Positions 1 to 8,787 are shown, counted from the stretch's first letter. The stretch is DNA of 38,645 nucleotides from Phycisphaerae bacterium (GCA_021736645.1 JAIPFM010000022.1:1-38645); one strand, 5' to 3'. Numbers and translations: made by a program. Notes: a model not told the origin generated them from the letters alone.

Positions 1-449
1 ACCAGGCGCTGAAACAGAGTTGCGCCGGTCTGAGGGTTCTGCCAGGCCTTGATTTCGACGCCTCCGATGGACGAGGAGATGGCCCGCTTCGTGGGGGCCT
101 TGGAATCCAGCCACACGATCTGGCTTTGGTCCGGCCCCTGGAGACACAACTGCGCCACATGCCCCCCCTCGGGGTCATCCACACAGCGCACATCCCACCC
201 GAGATCCGGCACATACTGCTGGAAACTGAGGGTCACAGGGGTATTGCGCACCGGAAGCACTTGAACCATCGGCTGCGCCACATTCTGGTCTGTGATCATG
301 ATGGGGAAATGGAGGGTATCCCCGTCCAGTCCCACGCGTACCATGACCTCCCACGGACCGCTCAGGAAGGCATCGTGCGGACCGGCACCGCAGACTGCAC
401 CTAGGCCCAGGCCTGCGATCAAACAGAATGGAAGGATGACTGATCTCAC
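1..449 (-). CDS. ResB-like cytochrome c maturation protein, N-terminal part only (runs off left edge)
   Basis: An open frame starts at GTG (449-447), overlapping the TGA stop of the upstream cytochrome gene in a GTGA junction, and stays open for about 149 codons to the window edge. The first 20 or so residues form a hydrophobic signal sequence ending near Val-Cys-Gly-Ala. The rest is a soluble beta-rich stretch with a Gln-Tyr-Val-Pro-Asp-Leu segment, a Gln-Gly-Pro-Asp segment and a Val-Trp-Leu segment, an order that resembles the periplasmic domain of ResB/Ccs1 proteins, which hold apocytochrome for heme ligation. I recognise this only by pattern. The tight coupling to a multiheme cytochrome fits such a role. 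The C-terminus is missing, so membrane segments cannot be checked. The reading frame is well supported; the family call is tentative. Confidence 0.5.
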   Translation of the reverse strand, partial: MRSVILPFCLIAGLGLGAVCGAGPHDAFLSGPWEVMVRVGLDGDTLHFPIMITDQNVAQPMVQVLPVRNTPVTLSFQQYVPDLGWDVRCVDDPEGGHVAQLCLQGPDQSQIVWLDSKAPTKRAISSSIGGVEIKAWQNPQTGATLFQRL

Positions 450-1825
450 AACTGCCTTTCCAAACGTGACAACAGAGCATCTGAATCCAGGAGGAGACGT
501 TCTGTGTACTTGAAATTATGGACACCCCAGCTGCCGTCGGCGACCACAGAATTCAAGATGTCTTGAGCCTGAGTCAGCAGGGCTTGTTTGGCCGGCAGGT
601 CACTGATCGCGGCTGTGAGCTCCAGTCGCCGAGCCAGACGCGTCGACCGCTCCGTAATGCGTGCATGCAGGGTTTTGATCTCGTCTTGCCAGAAGGGAAT
701 GTACTTCAGACCGGTGCCCTCCGCATGGCAGGTATCACACGCCCGGGGCACGGCTCGCGCCACGGTGCCGAAACTGTCAATGGCACCATCCTGCTTGACA
801 CCCTGTTCAATGTGACAACCTGTACAGGCCACGTGGGTCATGAACATGGGACTCAGCACCCGATCCTGCGTGTCGGGATGGGCGGGCATGGCCGTGGAAT
901 ACAGGGACCGCTGCACCTGGTGCGTATCGCTGTGGCAACTCTGGCAGTCCATCATCCCGGCCAGCGAGGCCACTTCCGTCCTGGCATGGGTCGTTTCGCC
1001 GTGACACGCAAAACACTCCACCTTCTCACGACTGGTACTGTGCGCCATATGCAGTTCATTGGCATCCACCAGTCCCTGCATTCTGTCACTGTGACAATTC
1101 AGACACGAGGCATCATCCACCTGACTGAGCTGGCTGATTTCGTTCTTGTGACAAGACTGCTCACAACTGGCATTATACGACAGAAACTCCTGATGGTCGA
1201 TGGTGACCAGGCCCCGTTTGATGACCTCTTTGGGGACCTCATGACAGCTCTGACAGTTGGTTTCAACGACACGGCCCTTGCCCTCTGGGCCCTCCAGGAA
1301 GTGACAGGTGTAGCAGACGTCTTTGTTCAGAGAGAAATGCTCATGGCCTTCAAAGTGGCTGTGACAGGTATCGCATTTGAGATTGATACCATCCACGATC
1401 TTATTGATGTGCTTGCTGTGCCGAAACTTGATACCCTGAAAATCAAGTTTATCCTCATTCAATGTGTCCACACTGTGACACCCCTCTCTCAGGCAGGAGG
1501 CATCCGTGATGGAGCCATTGGGTTTGGTGCCGACACGTCCCACCACACAGTCCACGAGCTGCGCCAGGCCGTTGAGCTTCCCCGTGACAAATCCCGAAAA
1601 TCCCGGTTGGAGGTGACACATCAAACAGTTGACCTCGGCATGTTTGGACGCTTCCCAACTCGCATGATAGTCATTCATGATATGGCAGCTGTCACAAAAA
1701 TCAGTCGTACTGGTCGCTTCGATCGGAATGATCATGAGCAAAGGCAATAACCCCACAATGAGCGCAATCTTGACAGACAGCTTCAATTCCTTGAAACCAT
1801 GAAAACTTTTCTTAATAAATTTCAC
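446..1825 (-). CDS. Membrane-anchored multiheme cytochrome c, NapC/NirT-like N-terminus, about 12 heme sites
   Basis: A 459-residue protein with one N-terminal membrane segment (about residues 19-36) followed at once by CDSCH (44-48), as in NapC/NrfH quinol-oxidising anchors. Ten standard CXXCH sites are visible (CDSCH, CLMCH, CDTCH, CYTCH, CQSCH, CLNCH, CFACH, CQSCH, CTGCH, CDTCH), plus one CX3CH (CEQSCH) and one CX4CH (CLREGCH), giving up to 12 hemes. The C-terminus carries a Gly-Val-His-Asn motif that recurs in the hexaheme cytochrome of this window. The start is GTG at 1825, inside the end of the kinase gene (14-base overlap), and the stop overlaps the ResB-like gene. Likely role: passing electrons from the quinone pool to periplasmic cytochromes. 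The terminal acceptor cannot be told from sequence. Confidence 0.88.
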   Translation of the reverse strand: MKFIKKSFHGFKELKLSVKIALIVGLLPLLMIIPIEATSTTDFCDSCHIMNDYHASWEASKHAEVNCLMCHLQPGFSGFVTGKLNGLAQLVDCVVGRVGTKPNGSITDASCLREGCHSVDTLNEDKLDFQGIKFRHSKHINKIVDGINLKCDTCHSHFEGHEHFSLNKDVCYTCHFLEGPEGKGRVVETNCQSCHEVPKEVIKRGLVTIDHQEFLSYNASCEQSCHKNEISQLSQVDDASCLNCHSDRMQGLVDANELHMAHSTSREKVECFACHGETTHARTEVASLAGMMDCQSCHSDTHQVQRSLYSTAMPAHPDTQDRVLSPMFMTHVACTGCHIEQGVKQDGAIDSFGTVARAVPRACDTCHAEGTGLKYIPFWQDEIKTLHARITERSTRLARRLELTAAISDLPAKQALLTQAQDILNSVVADGSWGVHNFKYTERLLLDSDALLSRLERQL

Positions 1826-3236
1826 GTCGATCCCGTTCCTTAGCTTTCGGTGTCATTTCCTGAATCACAGACTGACCTTCAGTGCCGTGATTCCATGTTG
1901 GTTGTTTGGGTTTGACCGGCAGGGCCAAACTGAATTCTGAGCCGCCGCGGTCACGATTTCGTGCTCCCAATCGTCCGCCGTGACGCTCTACAATTTGTTT
2001 CACAATGGCCAACCCCAGGCCGGTCCCATCTTTTTCAAGGGCTCTGGCATTGCTGGCTCTATAGAATTCCTTGAATATGCAGGGCAGTTCCTCGGGCGGA
2101 ATGCCAATGCCCGTATCTCGAATATCGACACACACTTCCCCGCCCTGATAGCGTGCGACCACTTCAACGGTCCCATGCTCGGGTGTATATTTAATGGCAT
2201 TGAGCACCAGGTTGGTGAGCGTCTCCTCGATAGATACCTGATGGCCATGGACTTCCAGGGCCGGACATTCAATGCGATGCGTCAAGGTAATGGATTTGTC
2301 CAGGGCGCGACTTTGACAGGTCGCCATGGCCTGGGTAATCGTCTCGTTAATGGAAAACCATGCCATGTCCATCCGATGACTCAATCGCATTTCCGTGAGC
2401 TTCAGCAGGGTCTTCACAAACTTGATCAAATGGGCCGTGCGCACATTCGCACGATTGATGAGATCCTGCTGCCCGGCCGTGAGCGGACCCACCAGTTCCT
2501 GACTCACCACGTCCTGGCAACTTTGAATGGCAGCCAGATGCCCCTTGATATCATGCGTGACCCTGGCCACATATTCGTTCTTGATGCGATCCTTTTGATG
2601 CAGTTCTTGATTGGCCAGGCGATAGGCCCTCTCTCTGCGTCGCAATTGAGTCGAAATATCGGTGGTCATATACACCACAATCAGAAGGGTTCCGGCCAGC
2701 ACCCCCACCGTACTCATGACATAGTACCCCTGCGCATGAAAGCCATGCGTCAGCAGCCCATCGAGACAATAATGTGCCCAAATACCCCGGTACTCAAAGA
2801 AGCCCAGCATCACGAGCAGACTCACGGCAAAGGCCGCCTGAACATAGCTTTCCCGCACGGACAACAGAATACTGGCAATCACCATGTGAAACACAAAACA
2901 CACCACCAGAGGGTTTTCCACCCCCCCTGAAAAATGCAGCAGTGCCGTGAGCAGCACAAGATCCGCTGCAATCTGAAAATGGATCAGCCGTCGAATCCAC
3001 ACCCCCATGTTGTGCAGATCACGGCGCACGATCCACTTCAAGGAAACCAGAGAGACTATATTTTCACAGGTTAATAACATGACAATTCCATACAAAGGCC
3101 CCGGGGCATGGACCGCATGCCACAGCAGACAGGCCAGCGACACGACTATCGTGGTCACAACCACGGCAATCCATCGAAGGTTGATCAGCCAGTAAACGCG
3201 TCTGACCAGTCTAACGTCGTTTGGCAAAACATCCAT
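1812..3236 (-). CDS. Sensor histidine kinase with RegB-like membrane domain
   Basis: A 474-residue kinase. About residues 16-190 hold five or six membrane segments, with Gly-Gly-Val-Glu-Asn-Pro-Leu at 104-110, close to the GGxxNPF heptapeptide that forms the quinone site of RegB/PrrB. The catalytic part is intact: phosphoacceptor His228 in THDIKGHL, N box NLVLNAIKYTPE, G1 DTGIGIP and G2 GTGLGLAIVKQIV. ATG at 3236 is preceded by GAAGGGG at suitable spacing. The gene overlaps the downstream multiheme cytochrome by 14 bases, so the sensor and a quinol-linked cytochrome are translationally coupled. No response regulator follows directly. The nearest one lies at 8788-10152, beside a second kinase with the same membrane domain. 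Redox sensing is inferred from the heptapeptide and the context. Confidence 0.9.
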   Translation of the reverse strand: MDVLPNDVRLVRRVYWLINLRWIAVVVTTIVVSLACLLWHAVHAPGPLYGIVMLLTCENIVSLVSLKWIVRRDLHNMGVWIRRLIHFQIAADLVLLTALLHFSGGVENPLVVCFVFHMVIASILLSVRESYVQAAFAVSLLVMLGFFEYRGIWAHYCLDGLLTHGFHAQGYYVMSTVGVLAGTLLIVVYMTTDISTQLRRRERAYRLANQELHQKDRIKNEYVARVTHDIKGHLAAIQSCQDVVSQELVGPLTAGQQDLINRANVRTAHLIKFVKTLLKLTEMRLSHRMDMAWFSINETITQAMATCQSRALDKSITLTHRIECPALEVHGHQVSIEETLTNLVLNAIKYTPEHGTVEVVARYQGGEVCVDIRDTGIGIPPEELPCIFKEFYRASNARALEKDGTGLGLAIVKQIVERHGGRLGARNRDRGGSEFSLALPVKPKQPTWNHGTEGQSVIQEMTPKAKERDRREIY

Positions 3237-3659
3237 GAGGACCCCTTCATTTTCATTACGTCCTATGCCTGAAAGTCAGTCTGTTTGCCTATACACAACC
3301 TAGACCAGTGTACTCAAAAACAAAGTCCCACGCAACGCTGGCCAATCAACCATAAAATCTTTTCAGAAAAACCGTTAGATAGATTCCTACATCTGAGAAA
3401 AAACTCTGAAATACGAAATTGAGACAGGGATATAACCGTCTTTGAGCAGGGTCCGATTGACCCCAGACTGGGATGCGCCTTACGCCGATGTAAAGCACTT
3501 TCCCTGGACTTCACCAGCCGGCGGCAAGCATTTCAACAAACCCATTCGATAGCGCCGGGTTGACTCTTATCATTTCAAAGAAGAGGTTTCTCACCAACAA
3601 GAAACTTGATGAATTCAAGCTTTTTTTTTGGCCTGACGATCACGTTGAGGCATCGAGGT
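3237..3659. other. Intergenic region between ahbC and the RegB-like kinase
   Basis: This 423-base gap separates the end of ahbC from the start of the next minus-strand gene, the kinase. I see no credible coding frame. It contains a possible minus-strand promoter close to the kinase and a plus-strand CTTGA/TCAAG hairpin followed by nine T residues near 3609-3630. No plus-strand gene ends there, so the hairpin has no obvious client. Confidence 0.5.
3288..3317 (-). promoter_or_regulatory. Possible sigma-70 promoter for the kinase/cytochrome/ResB-like operon
   Basis: Reading the minus strand, TTGAGT (3317-3312) and TATAGG (3293-3288) are separated by 18 bases, with TG before the -10 box. It lies about 50 bases upstream of the kinase start. 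The match is moderate and the surrounding DNA is AT-rich, so this is a suggestion only. Confidence 0.3.
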
Positions 3660-4910
3660 TCACTCCGGCATGTCAAACCATTCACCACAGGCCTTGAGTT
3701 CTGCCTGGGTCTTTGCATCGAGACCGATGTCTTCGTCGGACAGATAGCACCCGGGATCAGGGGCCCACGTATCCCCAAAGTGAAGGTCTGCACGCACACG
3801 CAAACTGCCGCCGCACGCGTCAAAGTACCGGCACACACGACAACGGCCCTTGATATTGGCGCGTCGATCCCTCAAGGCCTTGAGCAGGGGTTCTTCCGGA
3901 TTACTCCAGATCTCGCTAAACGGCGCCTCGTGAATGTTGCCCATACTGTAATGGCCCCAGAACTGATTCGCATGCACAAAACCGTCGTAATCAATACACC
4001 CAATACCGATGCCGCTGCTGTTGAGTCCGCCGCCGTTCCAGGTCAGCAACTGCCACACATCCTGGGCCCGATCCGGATCTTCCTTGAGCAGTTTCAGATA
4101 GGTGTAGACCCCATCCACATGGTTGTCTACAGTCAGGATATCTGTGAGCTTACCTGCCTCCTTGTATTGCTTTGTCTTGGCATGGATGATATCCAGGGCC
4201 GCCCTGCTTTGCGCACTGGTCAGACGCTCGCTGGACATGTCACTGCCCCGGCCGCTTGGGACCAGATGATAGAAACAGGCCCGTTCAATGCCCTCGGCAT
4301 CAAAGAAATCAAACAGGCTCTCCAGGTCCTGTACGTTCTGCCCTGTCAGGGTCAGACGCAGGCCCACGCGTACGCCCGCCGCCTGGCAATTTCGAATCCC
4401 TTGCACGGTGCGATCGAACGCACCCTGTACACCGCGGAACTTGTCATTGACCGGTCCCATACCATCCAGGCTGATGCCCACGTATGAGACGCCCAGGTCC
4501 TTGATCAACTTGGCCTTGTCTTTGTCGATGAGTGTGCCATTGGTCGAGATCACGGCACGCAGGCCTTGGCCCACAGCATACTCAATCAGCTCGAACAGGT
4601 CGGGACGCATGAGCGGTTCGCCCCCGGAGAACAGGACAGAAGGAATGCCAAAGCCGGCCAGATCATCCAGGACAGACTTGGCCTTGTCCGTGGTCACCTC
4701 ATGAGACGGCTTGCCCACACCACTGTCGTTGTAGCAGTGCACGCATTTGAGATTACAGGTGCGTGTGATATTCCACACCACAATAGGCTTTCTCTCTGAG
4801 GCCTTTTTCGGAATGATCTCACCGTCGCGTTCACCGGCGCCTTTTTTACCATAACGCAGCCAGTCCCCAGGCGTTACTTGATCGCAATACACTTTGCTTA
4901 TGTTAATCAT
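3660..4910 (-). CDS. ahbC: Radical SAM Fe-coproporphyrin III synthase (12,18-didecarboxysiroheme deacetylase), AhbC
   Basis: A 416-residue radical SAM protein. In the siroheme-dependent heme route AhbC removes the two acetate side chains of 12,18-didecarboxysiroheme to give Fe-coproporphyrin III. Visible features are the CNLKCVHC cluster motif near residue 53, a Ser-Gly-Gly-Glu-Pro SAM-binding segment, and a C-terminal cysteine region (GRCRVCRYFDACGG) for an auxiliary iron-sulfur cluster. The segment Asn-Gly-Gly-Gly-Leu-Asn-Ser-Ser-Gly resembles AhbC and the heme d1 enzyme NirJ. The other Ahb genes in the same operon favour AhbC over NirJ. It follows ahbD by 80 bases that contain a short tandem repeat. 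Confidence 0.88.
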   Translation of the reverse strand: MINISKVYCDQVTPGDWLRYGKKGAGERDGEIIPKKASERKPIVVWNITRTCNLKCVHCYNDSGVGKPSHEVTTDKAKSVLDDLAGFGIPSVLFSGGEPLMRPDLFELIEYAVGQGLRAVISTNGTLIDKDKAKLIKDLGVSYVGISLDGMGPVNDKFRGVQGAFDRTVQGIRNCQAAGVRVGLRLTLTGQNVQDLESLFDFFDAEGIERACFYHLVPSGRGSDMSSERLTSAQSRAALDIIHAKTKQYKEAGKLTDILTVDNHVDGVYTYLKLLKEDPDRAQDVWQLLTWNGGGLNSSGIGIGCIDYDGFVHANQFWGHYSMGNIHEAPFSEIWSNPEEPLLKALRDRRANIKGRCRVCRYFDACGGSLRVRADLHFGDTWAPDPGCYLSDEDIGLDAKTQAELKACGEWFDMPE

Positions 4911-4913
4911 AGT

Positions 4914-4950
4914 CGGTTTTCGGTTTTCAGTTTTCAGTTTTCAGTTTTTG
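4914..4950. repeat. Short tandem repeat, 7-base unit TTTTCAG
   Basis: Four to five copies of a 7-base unit (TTTTCGG, then TTTTCAG) lie immediately upstream of the ahbC start. Related CTTTCAG-type runs recur between moxR and the DUF58 gene at 34111-34140. The position inside an operon, just before a start codon, could affect coupling between ahbD and ahbC. Confidence 0.8.
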
Positions 4951-4990
4951 GCTGTCACTCGTCCGCCCATCAAGACTTGAATATCAGGCA

Positions 4991-6085
4991 TTAAGCCTTG
5001 CCCTTGGGTTTGTACACGCAAAACGGCTCTTCCGCCAGATAGTTCTGCGTTTCTGCGTAGGCCCGTGCGCGACACCCGCCACAGACGGTCTTGAATCCGC
5101 ACGCGCCGCACTTGCCTTCCAAAGCATTGCTGTCACTCAATTGCGTCAGATCCTTGCTGTGCCTCCAGATGTCACTCAATGAGGTCTCCAGGACATTGCC
5201 ACACAGGACCGGCAGATACCCACAGGGAAAGACATCCCCCTGATGTCCCACAAAAACCACGCCCATGCCGGCCAGACAGCCCCGCGATGACGCTCCATGT
5301 CCGTGGCCCCCTGGCACAGCCCCGTGCGTGTTGGCAGAGTGGTGCAATCCGGCTTCCCGCTTGACCCGTTCATAATGCGGCCCGCAGGTCACCTTGATCT
5401 GCATGTCACCGCGTTGTTCCAGCGCCACAATCACCTTGAGAGATTCTTCATACTGCGACGGGGTCATCATGTCCGTTTCCGCGAGCTCCACGCCGCACCC
5501 CACAGGCACCAGCATAAACGGATGCACGGCCACCGCCCCCAGGGACTGGGCCAGGTCGTACAGATCCGTGAGCTGGTGACGGTTGTGCTGGGTGACGGTC
5601 ATATTGATCTGGAACGGCACCCCCTTGTTGTGCAGACGCTGGATGCCCTGAACGGCCTGATCGAATGAGCCCTTGAGTTGCCGCATGTGATCGTGCATCT
5701 CTGCCGTGGCCCCGTCCAGGCTGATGGACACGCGCTCCACACCGCTGGCGGCAATGCGATCGGCCATGGCCTCGTCAATCAAGGTGCCATTGGTGGCCAG
5801 AGCCGGCACGATCCCCTGCGATTTGGCATGGCTGATCAAGTCAAACAAATCCGGCCGGCACAGGGGTTCGCCGCCTGAAAAGACCATGATGGGCATCATG
5901 GGCTGCGACTGCCCCAGGGCGGCCAGTTGAGCAATCAGGATTCTGGCCTGATCCGTGGACATGTCTTTTGGCGCCGCATCATTGGAGTCAAGGCGGCGGC
6001 AATGGGCGCACGTCAGATTACACTGAATCGTGGATTCCCAGAACAGGAGCCTGAGCATTCTCGGTGGCGACTTCATTGGTTTCAT
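4991..6085 (-). CDS. ahbD: Radical SAM heme b synthase, AhbD
   Basis: A 364-residue radical SAM/SPASM-type protein. AhbD converts the two propionates on rings A and B of Fe-coproporphyrin III to vinyl groups, giving heme b without oxygen. The first cluster motif is CNLTCAHC near residue 23, the SAM segment is FSGGEP, and the C-terminus has the AhbD-type arrangement of Cys-Gly-Ala-Cys-Gly, Val-Cys-Gly-Gly-Cys-Arg-Ala-Arg-Ala-Tyr and a final Glu-Glu-Pro-Phe-Cys. It starts directly after the hemA stop with no gap, so the two are co-translated. The pairing with ahbC, ahbB and hemA makes the assignment firm. Confidence 0.92.
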   Translation of the reverse strand: MKPMKSPPRMLRLLFWESTIQCNLTCAHCRRLDSNDAAPKDMSTDQARILIAQLAALGQSQPMMPIMVFSGGEPLCRPDLFDLISHAKSQGIVPALATNGTLIDEAMADRIAASGVERVSISLDGATAEMHDHMRQLKGSFDQAVQGIQRLHNKGVPFQINMTVTQHNRHQLTDLYDLAQSLGAVAVHPFMLVPVGCGVELAETDMMTPSQYEESLKVIVALEQRGDMQIKVTCGPHYERVKREAGLHHSANTHGAVPGGHGHGASSRGCLAGMGVVFVGHQGDVFPCGYLPVLCGNVLETSLSDIWRHSKDLTQLSDSNALEGKCGACGFKTVCGGCRARAYAETQNYLAEEPFCVYKPKGKA

Positions 6086-7384
6086 TTATTGAGCCCCTTG
6101 TCTATCATCAGCAGTAATCTGACCTGCCTGAGTCACAATCTGATTCACAATGTCCTTGGCTTCGGCAATCCCCTTTTCCTTGGCCGTGGCATTGATATAC
6201 TTGATAAAACAGAACAGAATCTTGTTCACCACGCGATTGACCATCGGATTCAGCACATTGCGGCACGAGGCATCTTCACGCACCCCCACGTAAAACCGGT
6301 CCAGCTCTCTCTGGCTGATCTGGGTCAACGCAGCCTTGAGTTGGCCGATCTGGGGCCCGAGGTCGCGCACGTCAAACCATTCCATGAATTCCCGCACGTT
6401 TTCCTGCACCACGGTCAGGCCCGTGGCAATATCCGACTCACGCGCCTCGATGTTTTGCTGTGCCACAGAGGACAGGTCGTCCACGCTGAAGAGATACATG
6501 TTCTGCAATTGTCCAATGGCCGGGTCAAAATTACGCGGCACGGAGATGTCTATAATGAGCAGCGTCCTGTGACGACGCGCCTTGGCAATGGGTTTGAACG
6601 CCGGCTTGTCAAAGAGCGGCTGCTCCACAGACGCAGCGCCCACCACAATATCGACCTCCATGAACTGGTCTTTCAGGGCCTCCCAGGGCAAGGCCTGTAC
6701 GCCATGCTGAGCGGCCATGCTTTGGGCCTTGCACAGGGAACGGTTGACAATCGTGATACTCTTGCAGCCCACATGCCGTAAATGCTTGACCAGCAGCTCG
6801 CCCATCTGCCCGGCCCCGACCACCAGGGCACGAGCCTGCTTGATGTCGGAAAACAACTGCATGGCCAATTCTATGGCCACCCCTGCCACACTCACGCGGC
6901 CTTCAGAAATGGCCGTGGACGTGTGCACTTCTTTACTGCAGGAAAACGCCGTATGGAACAGTCGATTCAACACCTTGCCTGCCGTGTGGTTTTCACAGGC
7001 CATGGTGTAACAGTCCTTGACCTGCCCGATGATCTGTGATTCCCCCAGCACCAGACTGTCCAACCCTGAGGTCACGGTCAGCAGGTGTTGCACGGCAGCT
7101 GGGCCCACATGGATGTAAAGATGTTCTTTAAATTCCTCAGGCGTGAAGGACTTGATCTGGGCCAGAAAATCAATGAGCTCATTGCCTTCGGTCCAACCGT
7201 CCAGATCGCTGACCGTATAGAGTTCCACGCGATTGCACGTGGACAGCATCGCAAATTCCGCCTCCGGATACTGCTGACGCAGCAGATCCAACAGTTCAGT
7301 CGCCTGCGTTTTGTTGAACGACAAGCGTTCCCGAATCTGAATCGGTGCACTCTTGTGATTTAGGCCTATAACAACGATCTTCAT
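6086..7384 (-). CDS. hemA: Glutamyl-tRNA reductase
   Basis: A 432-residue HemA. It reduces the glutamate of charged tRNA-Glu to glutamate-1-semialdehyde, the first committed step of the C5 tetrapyrrole pathway. The N-terminal catalytic domain shows GLNHKSAP and MLSTCNRVELY with the nucleophilic cysteine near residue 50. Then come Ser-Glu-Gly-Arg-Val-Ser, the NADPH-binding GAGQMG and a helical C-terminal dimerisation region. Length is typical. Its product goes to HemL, encoded at 17257-18537 in the opposite operon. The gene lies 34 bases after the hemX-like gene and abuts ahbD. Confidence 0.97.
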   Translation of the reverse strand: MKIVVIGLNHKSAPIQIRERLSFNKTQATELLDLLRQQYPEAEFAMLSTCNRVELYTVSDLDGWTEGNELIDFLAQIKSFTPEEFKEHLYIHVGPAAVQHLLTVTSGLDSLVLGESQIIGQVKDCYTMACENHTAGKVLNRLFHTAFSCSKEVHTSTAISEGRVSVAGVAIELAMQLFSDIKQARALVVGAGQMGELLVKHLRHVGCKSITIVNRSLCKAQSMAAQHGVQALPWEALKDQFMEVDIVVGAASVEQPLFDKPAFKPIAKARRHRTLLIIDISVPRNFDPAIGQLQNMYLFSVDDLSSVAQQNIEARESDIATGLTVVQENVREFMEWFDVRDLGPQIGQLKAALTQISQRELDRFYVGVREDASCRNVLNPMVNRVVNKILFCFIKYINATAKEKGIAEAKDIVNQIVTQAGQITADDRQGAQ

Positions 7385-7418
7385 GCGTAAACTCTATCCT
7401 GGAAGCAGACTCTTTTCG

Positions 7419-8270
7419 CTACGTAAAAACATGCTGGGTGCCACAAAACAGGGTGACGCCCACCACGGCAAAAATGACCAAGAACAACATCACAACAGTG
7501 GCATAGGCCATGGATTTATCACTCAATCCGGCAAACGTGTGCCAACTCAATATAATGATCAACAGACACCAGGTCGCAGCGATCAGCACAATCTTGGGGT
7601 CCTTGACCCAGTCTATCCAGCCCATGCCCATCGACGCCGAGGCCACCACTGCCAGGCCAATGCCGGAGACCAGCCCCATCGTCATGCCCACGAGACAGGT
7701 GATCAGACCGCGTTTGTTGGCATGCCTGAGCCACTCGATATTGGGCACACGGCCCAGCACACTCATCACTTGCTTGCGCTTCAACATATAATCGCTGAGC
7801 AGATACAGCGACGCCGCAGCCGTCGAGAAAATCATGGCACTGCTGCCCAGAAGCATGGACACGGCGTGGAATACCATCCAGGGTGTCACCGCCATCTTGG
7901 CAGGCACCGTGGCCGGCTGAGCCACCAGGGCCGCCAGGCCGGTCAATCCCAGCATGGGCCAGATCATGACCGCGGAAAACCAGACCTGGGTCATCCCGAA
8001 ACTCATAAGCACATAAAGCAATCCCAAGACAATGGTCAATACGAGCATCGATTCAAATAATCCCGTCAGGGGAACCGCCTGAATCGACACCGCCCGAGAA
8101 ACCAGGACCGCACAGTCCAGACAGACCGCCCCACACACCAGGCCCACGATCCATCGTGTCACGGTTTCTTTTCGCGAACGCAATTGGACCGCAGCCATCA
8201 CTGCCGCGCCTGCGTACAGACACGCACCTGCCAAAAACACAACCATTTCCTTTGCGGGTAGATGTATCAT
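7419..8270 (-). CDS. HemX/CcsA-family integral membrane protein
   Basis: A 283-residue protein with about eight membrane segments and no soluble domain. The family contains CcsA (heme export and ligation in System II cytochrome c maturation) and HemX (linked to HemA levels). The segment Gly-Trp-Ile-Asp-Trp-Val-Lys-Asp-Pro-Lys sits where CcsA has its tryptophan-rich WWD heme-binding region, but it is a weak match, and a histidine lies in the next helix (SWHTF). The position directly before hemA is the classic place for hemX. In a cytochrome-rich locus a heme-handling role for System II is equally possible. It lies 4 bases after ahbB. Confidence 0.8.
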   Translation of the reverse strand: MIHLPAKEMVVFLAGACLYAGAAVMAAVQLRSRKETVTRWIVGLVCGAVCLDCAVLVSRAVSIQAVPLTGLFESMLVLTIVLGLLYVLMSFGMTQVWFSAVMIWPMLGLTGLAALVAQPATVPAKMAVTPWMVFHAVSMLLGSSAMIFSTAAASLYLLSDYMLKRKQVMSVLGRVPNIEWLRHANKRGLITCLVGMTMGLVSGIGLAVVASASMGMGWIDWVKDPKIVLIAATWCLLIIILSWHTFAGLSDKSMAYATVVMLFLVIFAVVGVTLFCGTQHVFT

Positions 8271-8274
8271 GAGT

Positions 8275-8778
8275 CTATCCCTGCCTCATCGGGTCATCTG
8301 GAATAATATAGGTGGGTGGCACTTTCTTGAGCTCTTTCTCTGTCAAAAGCAATTGATAGTCCGCCACCTGACACGCGTCACTCATCCGTTTGACAGTGTC
8401 TCGGGTACTCACCGGATCTGCCCCATGCACCATGGTATACAGGGTGTAGGGCCACTGCGGGGTGGCGGGACGCTGATAGGCATGACTGACTTCAGCAAAG
8501 CCCGCCAGGCAAAGGCCCACGGCTTCCATGCGATCCGGTTCGACCTGCCACACCACCATGGCACCACTGCCCATGCCCACATGGAAGTGATTGACAATCG
8601 CGCCTATCCTGCGAATCCTGCCCTCGGACACCCATTGCTCAAGCAGGGCCAGCAGAGCCGCTGTGTCCATGCCAATGCGGTCCGCCATATCAGCGTACGG
8701 GGTCAGACTGTCTGTGGGAAACCCCTCCTGCAACATGGCCAACACGTTCTTTTCAAGATCTGTAAGTTGATTCGACAT
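8275..8778 (-). CDS. ahbB: Siroheme decarboxylase subunit, AhbB-type
   Basis: A 167-residue AsnC/Lrp-like protein with an N-terminal winged-helix region (residues 5-60, ending Arg-Arg-Ile-Gly-Ala) and a C-terminal ligand-binding fold. AhbA and AhbB together decarboxylate siroheme at C12 and C18. The segment Val-Ser-His-Ala-Tyr-Gln-Arg-Pro followed by Trp-Pro-Tyr-Thr-Leu-Tyr-Thr-Met-Val-His-Gly matches the AhbB type; the AhbA type, with Asn-Ile-Trp-Phe-Thr, is encoded at 15271-15744. The start has AAAAGG about 4 bases upstream. The gene follows the sigma-54 activator by 9 bases. The A versus B assignment is by pattern and less certain than the family. Confidence 0.85.
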   Translation of the reverse strand: MSNQLTDLEKNVLAMLQEGFPTDSLTPYADMADRIGMDTAALLALLEQWVSEGRIRRIGAIVNHFHVGMGSGAMVVWQVEPDRMEAVGLCLAGFAEVSHAYQRPATPQWPYTLYTMVHGADPVSTRDTVKRMSDACQVADYQLLLTEKELKKVPPTYIIPDDPMRQG

Positions 8779-8787
8779 CGTACCTTT

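Noticed and set aside
518..1750. 410-codon plus-strand open frame
   Set aside because: It is antisense to the 12-heme cytochrome gene; the CXXCH series on the minus strand settles the coding strand.
3609..3630. Plus-strand hairpin followed by nine T residues
   Set aside because: It looks like a terminator, but no plus-strand gene ends nearby and the stem is only about 5 base pairs, so it was not listed as one.
3606..4487. Long plus-strand open frame of 293 codons
   Set aside because: It lies antisense to ahbC, whose catalytic motifs are unmistakable; its protein has no recognisable domain and is rich in residues produced by reverse reading of GC-rich codons.
3660..4910. NirJ of heme d1 synthesis
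   Set aside because: AhbC and NirJ are close relatives, but no nirS, nirF, nirN or nirE-only context is present and the full Ahb set is.
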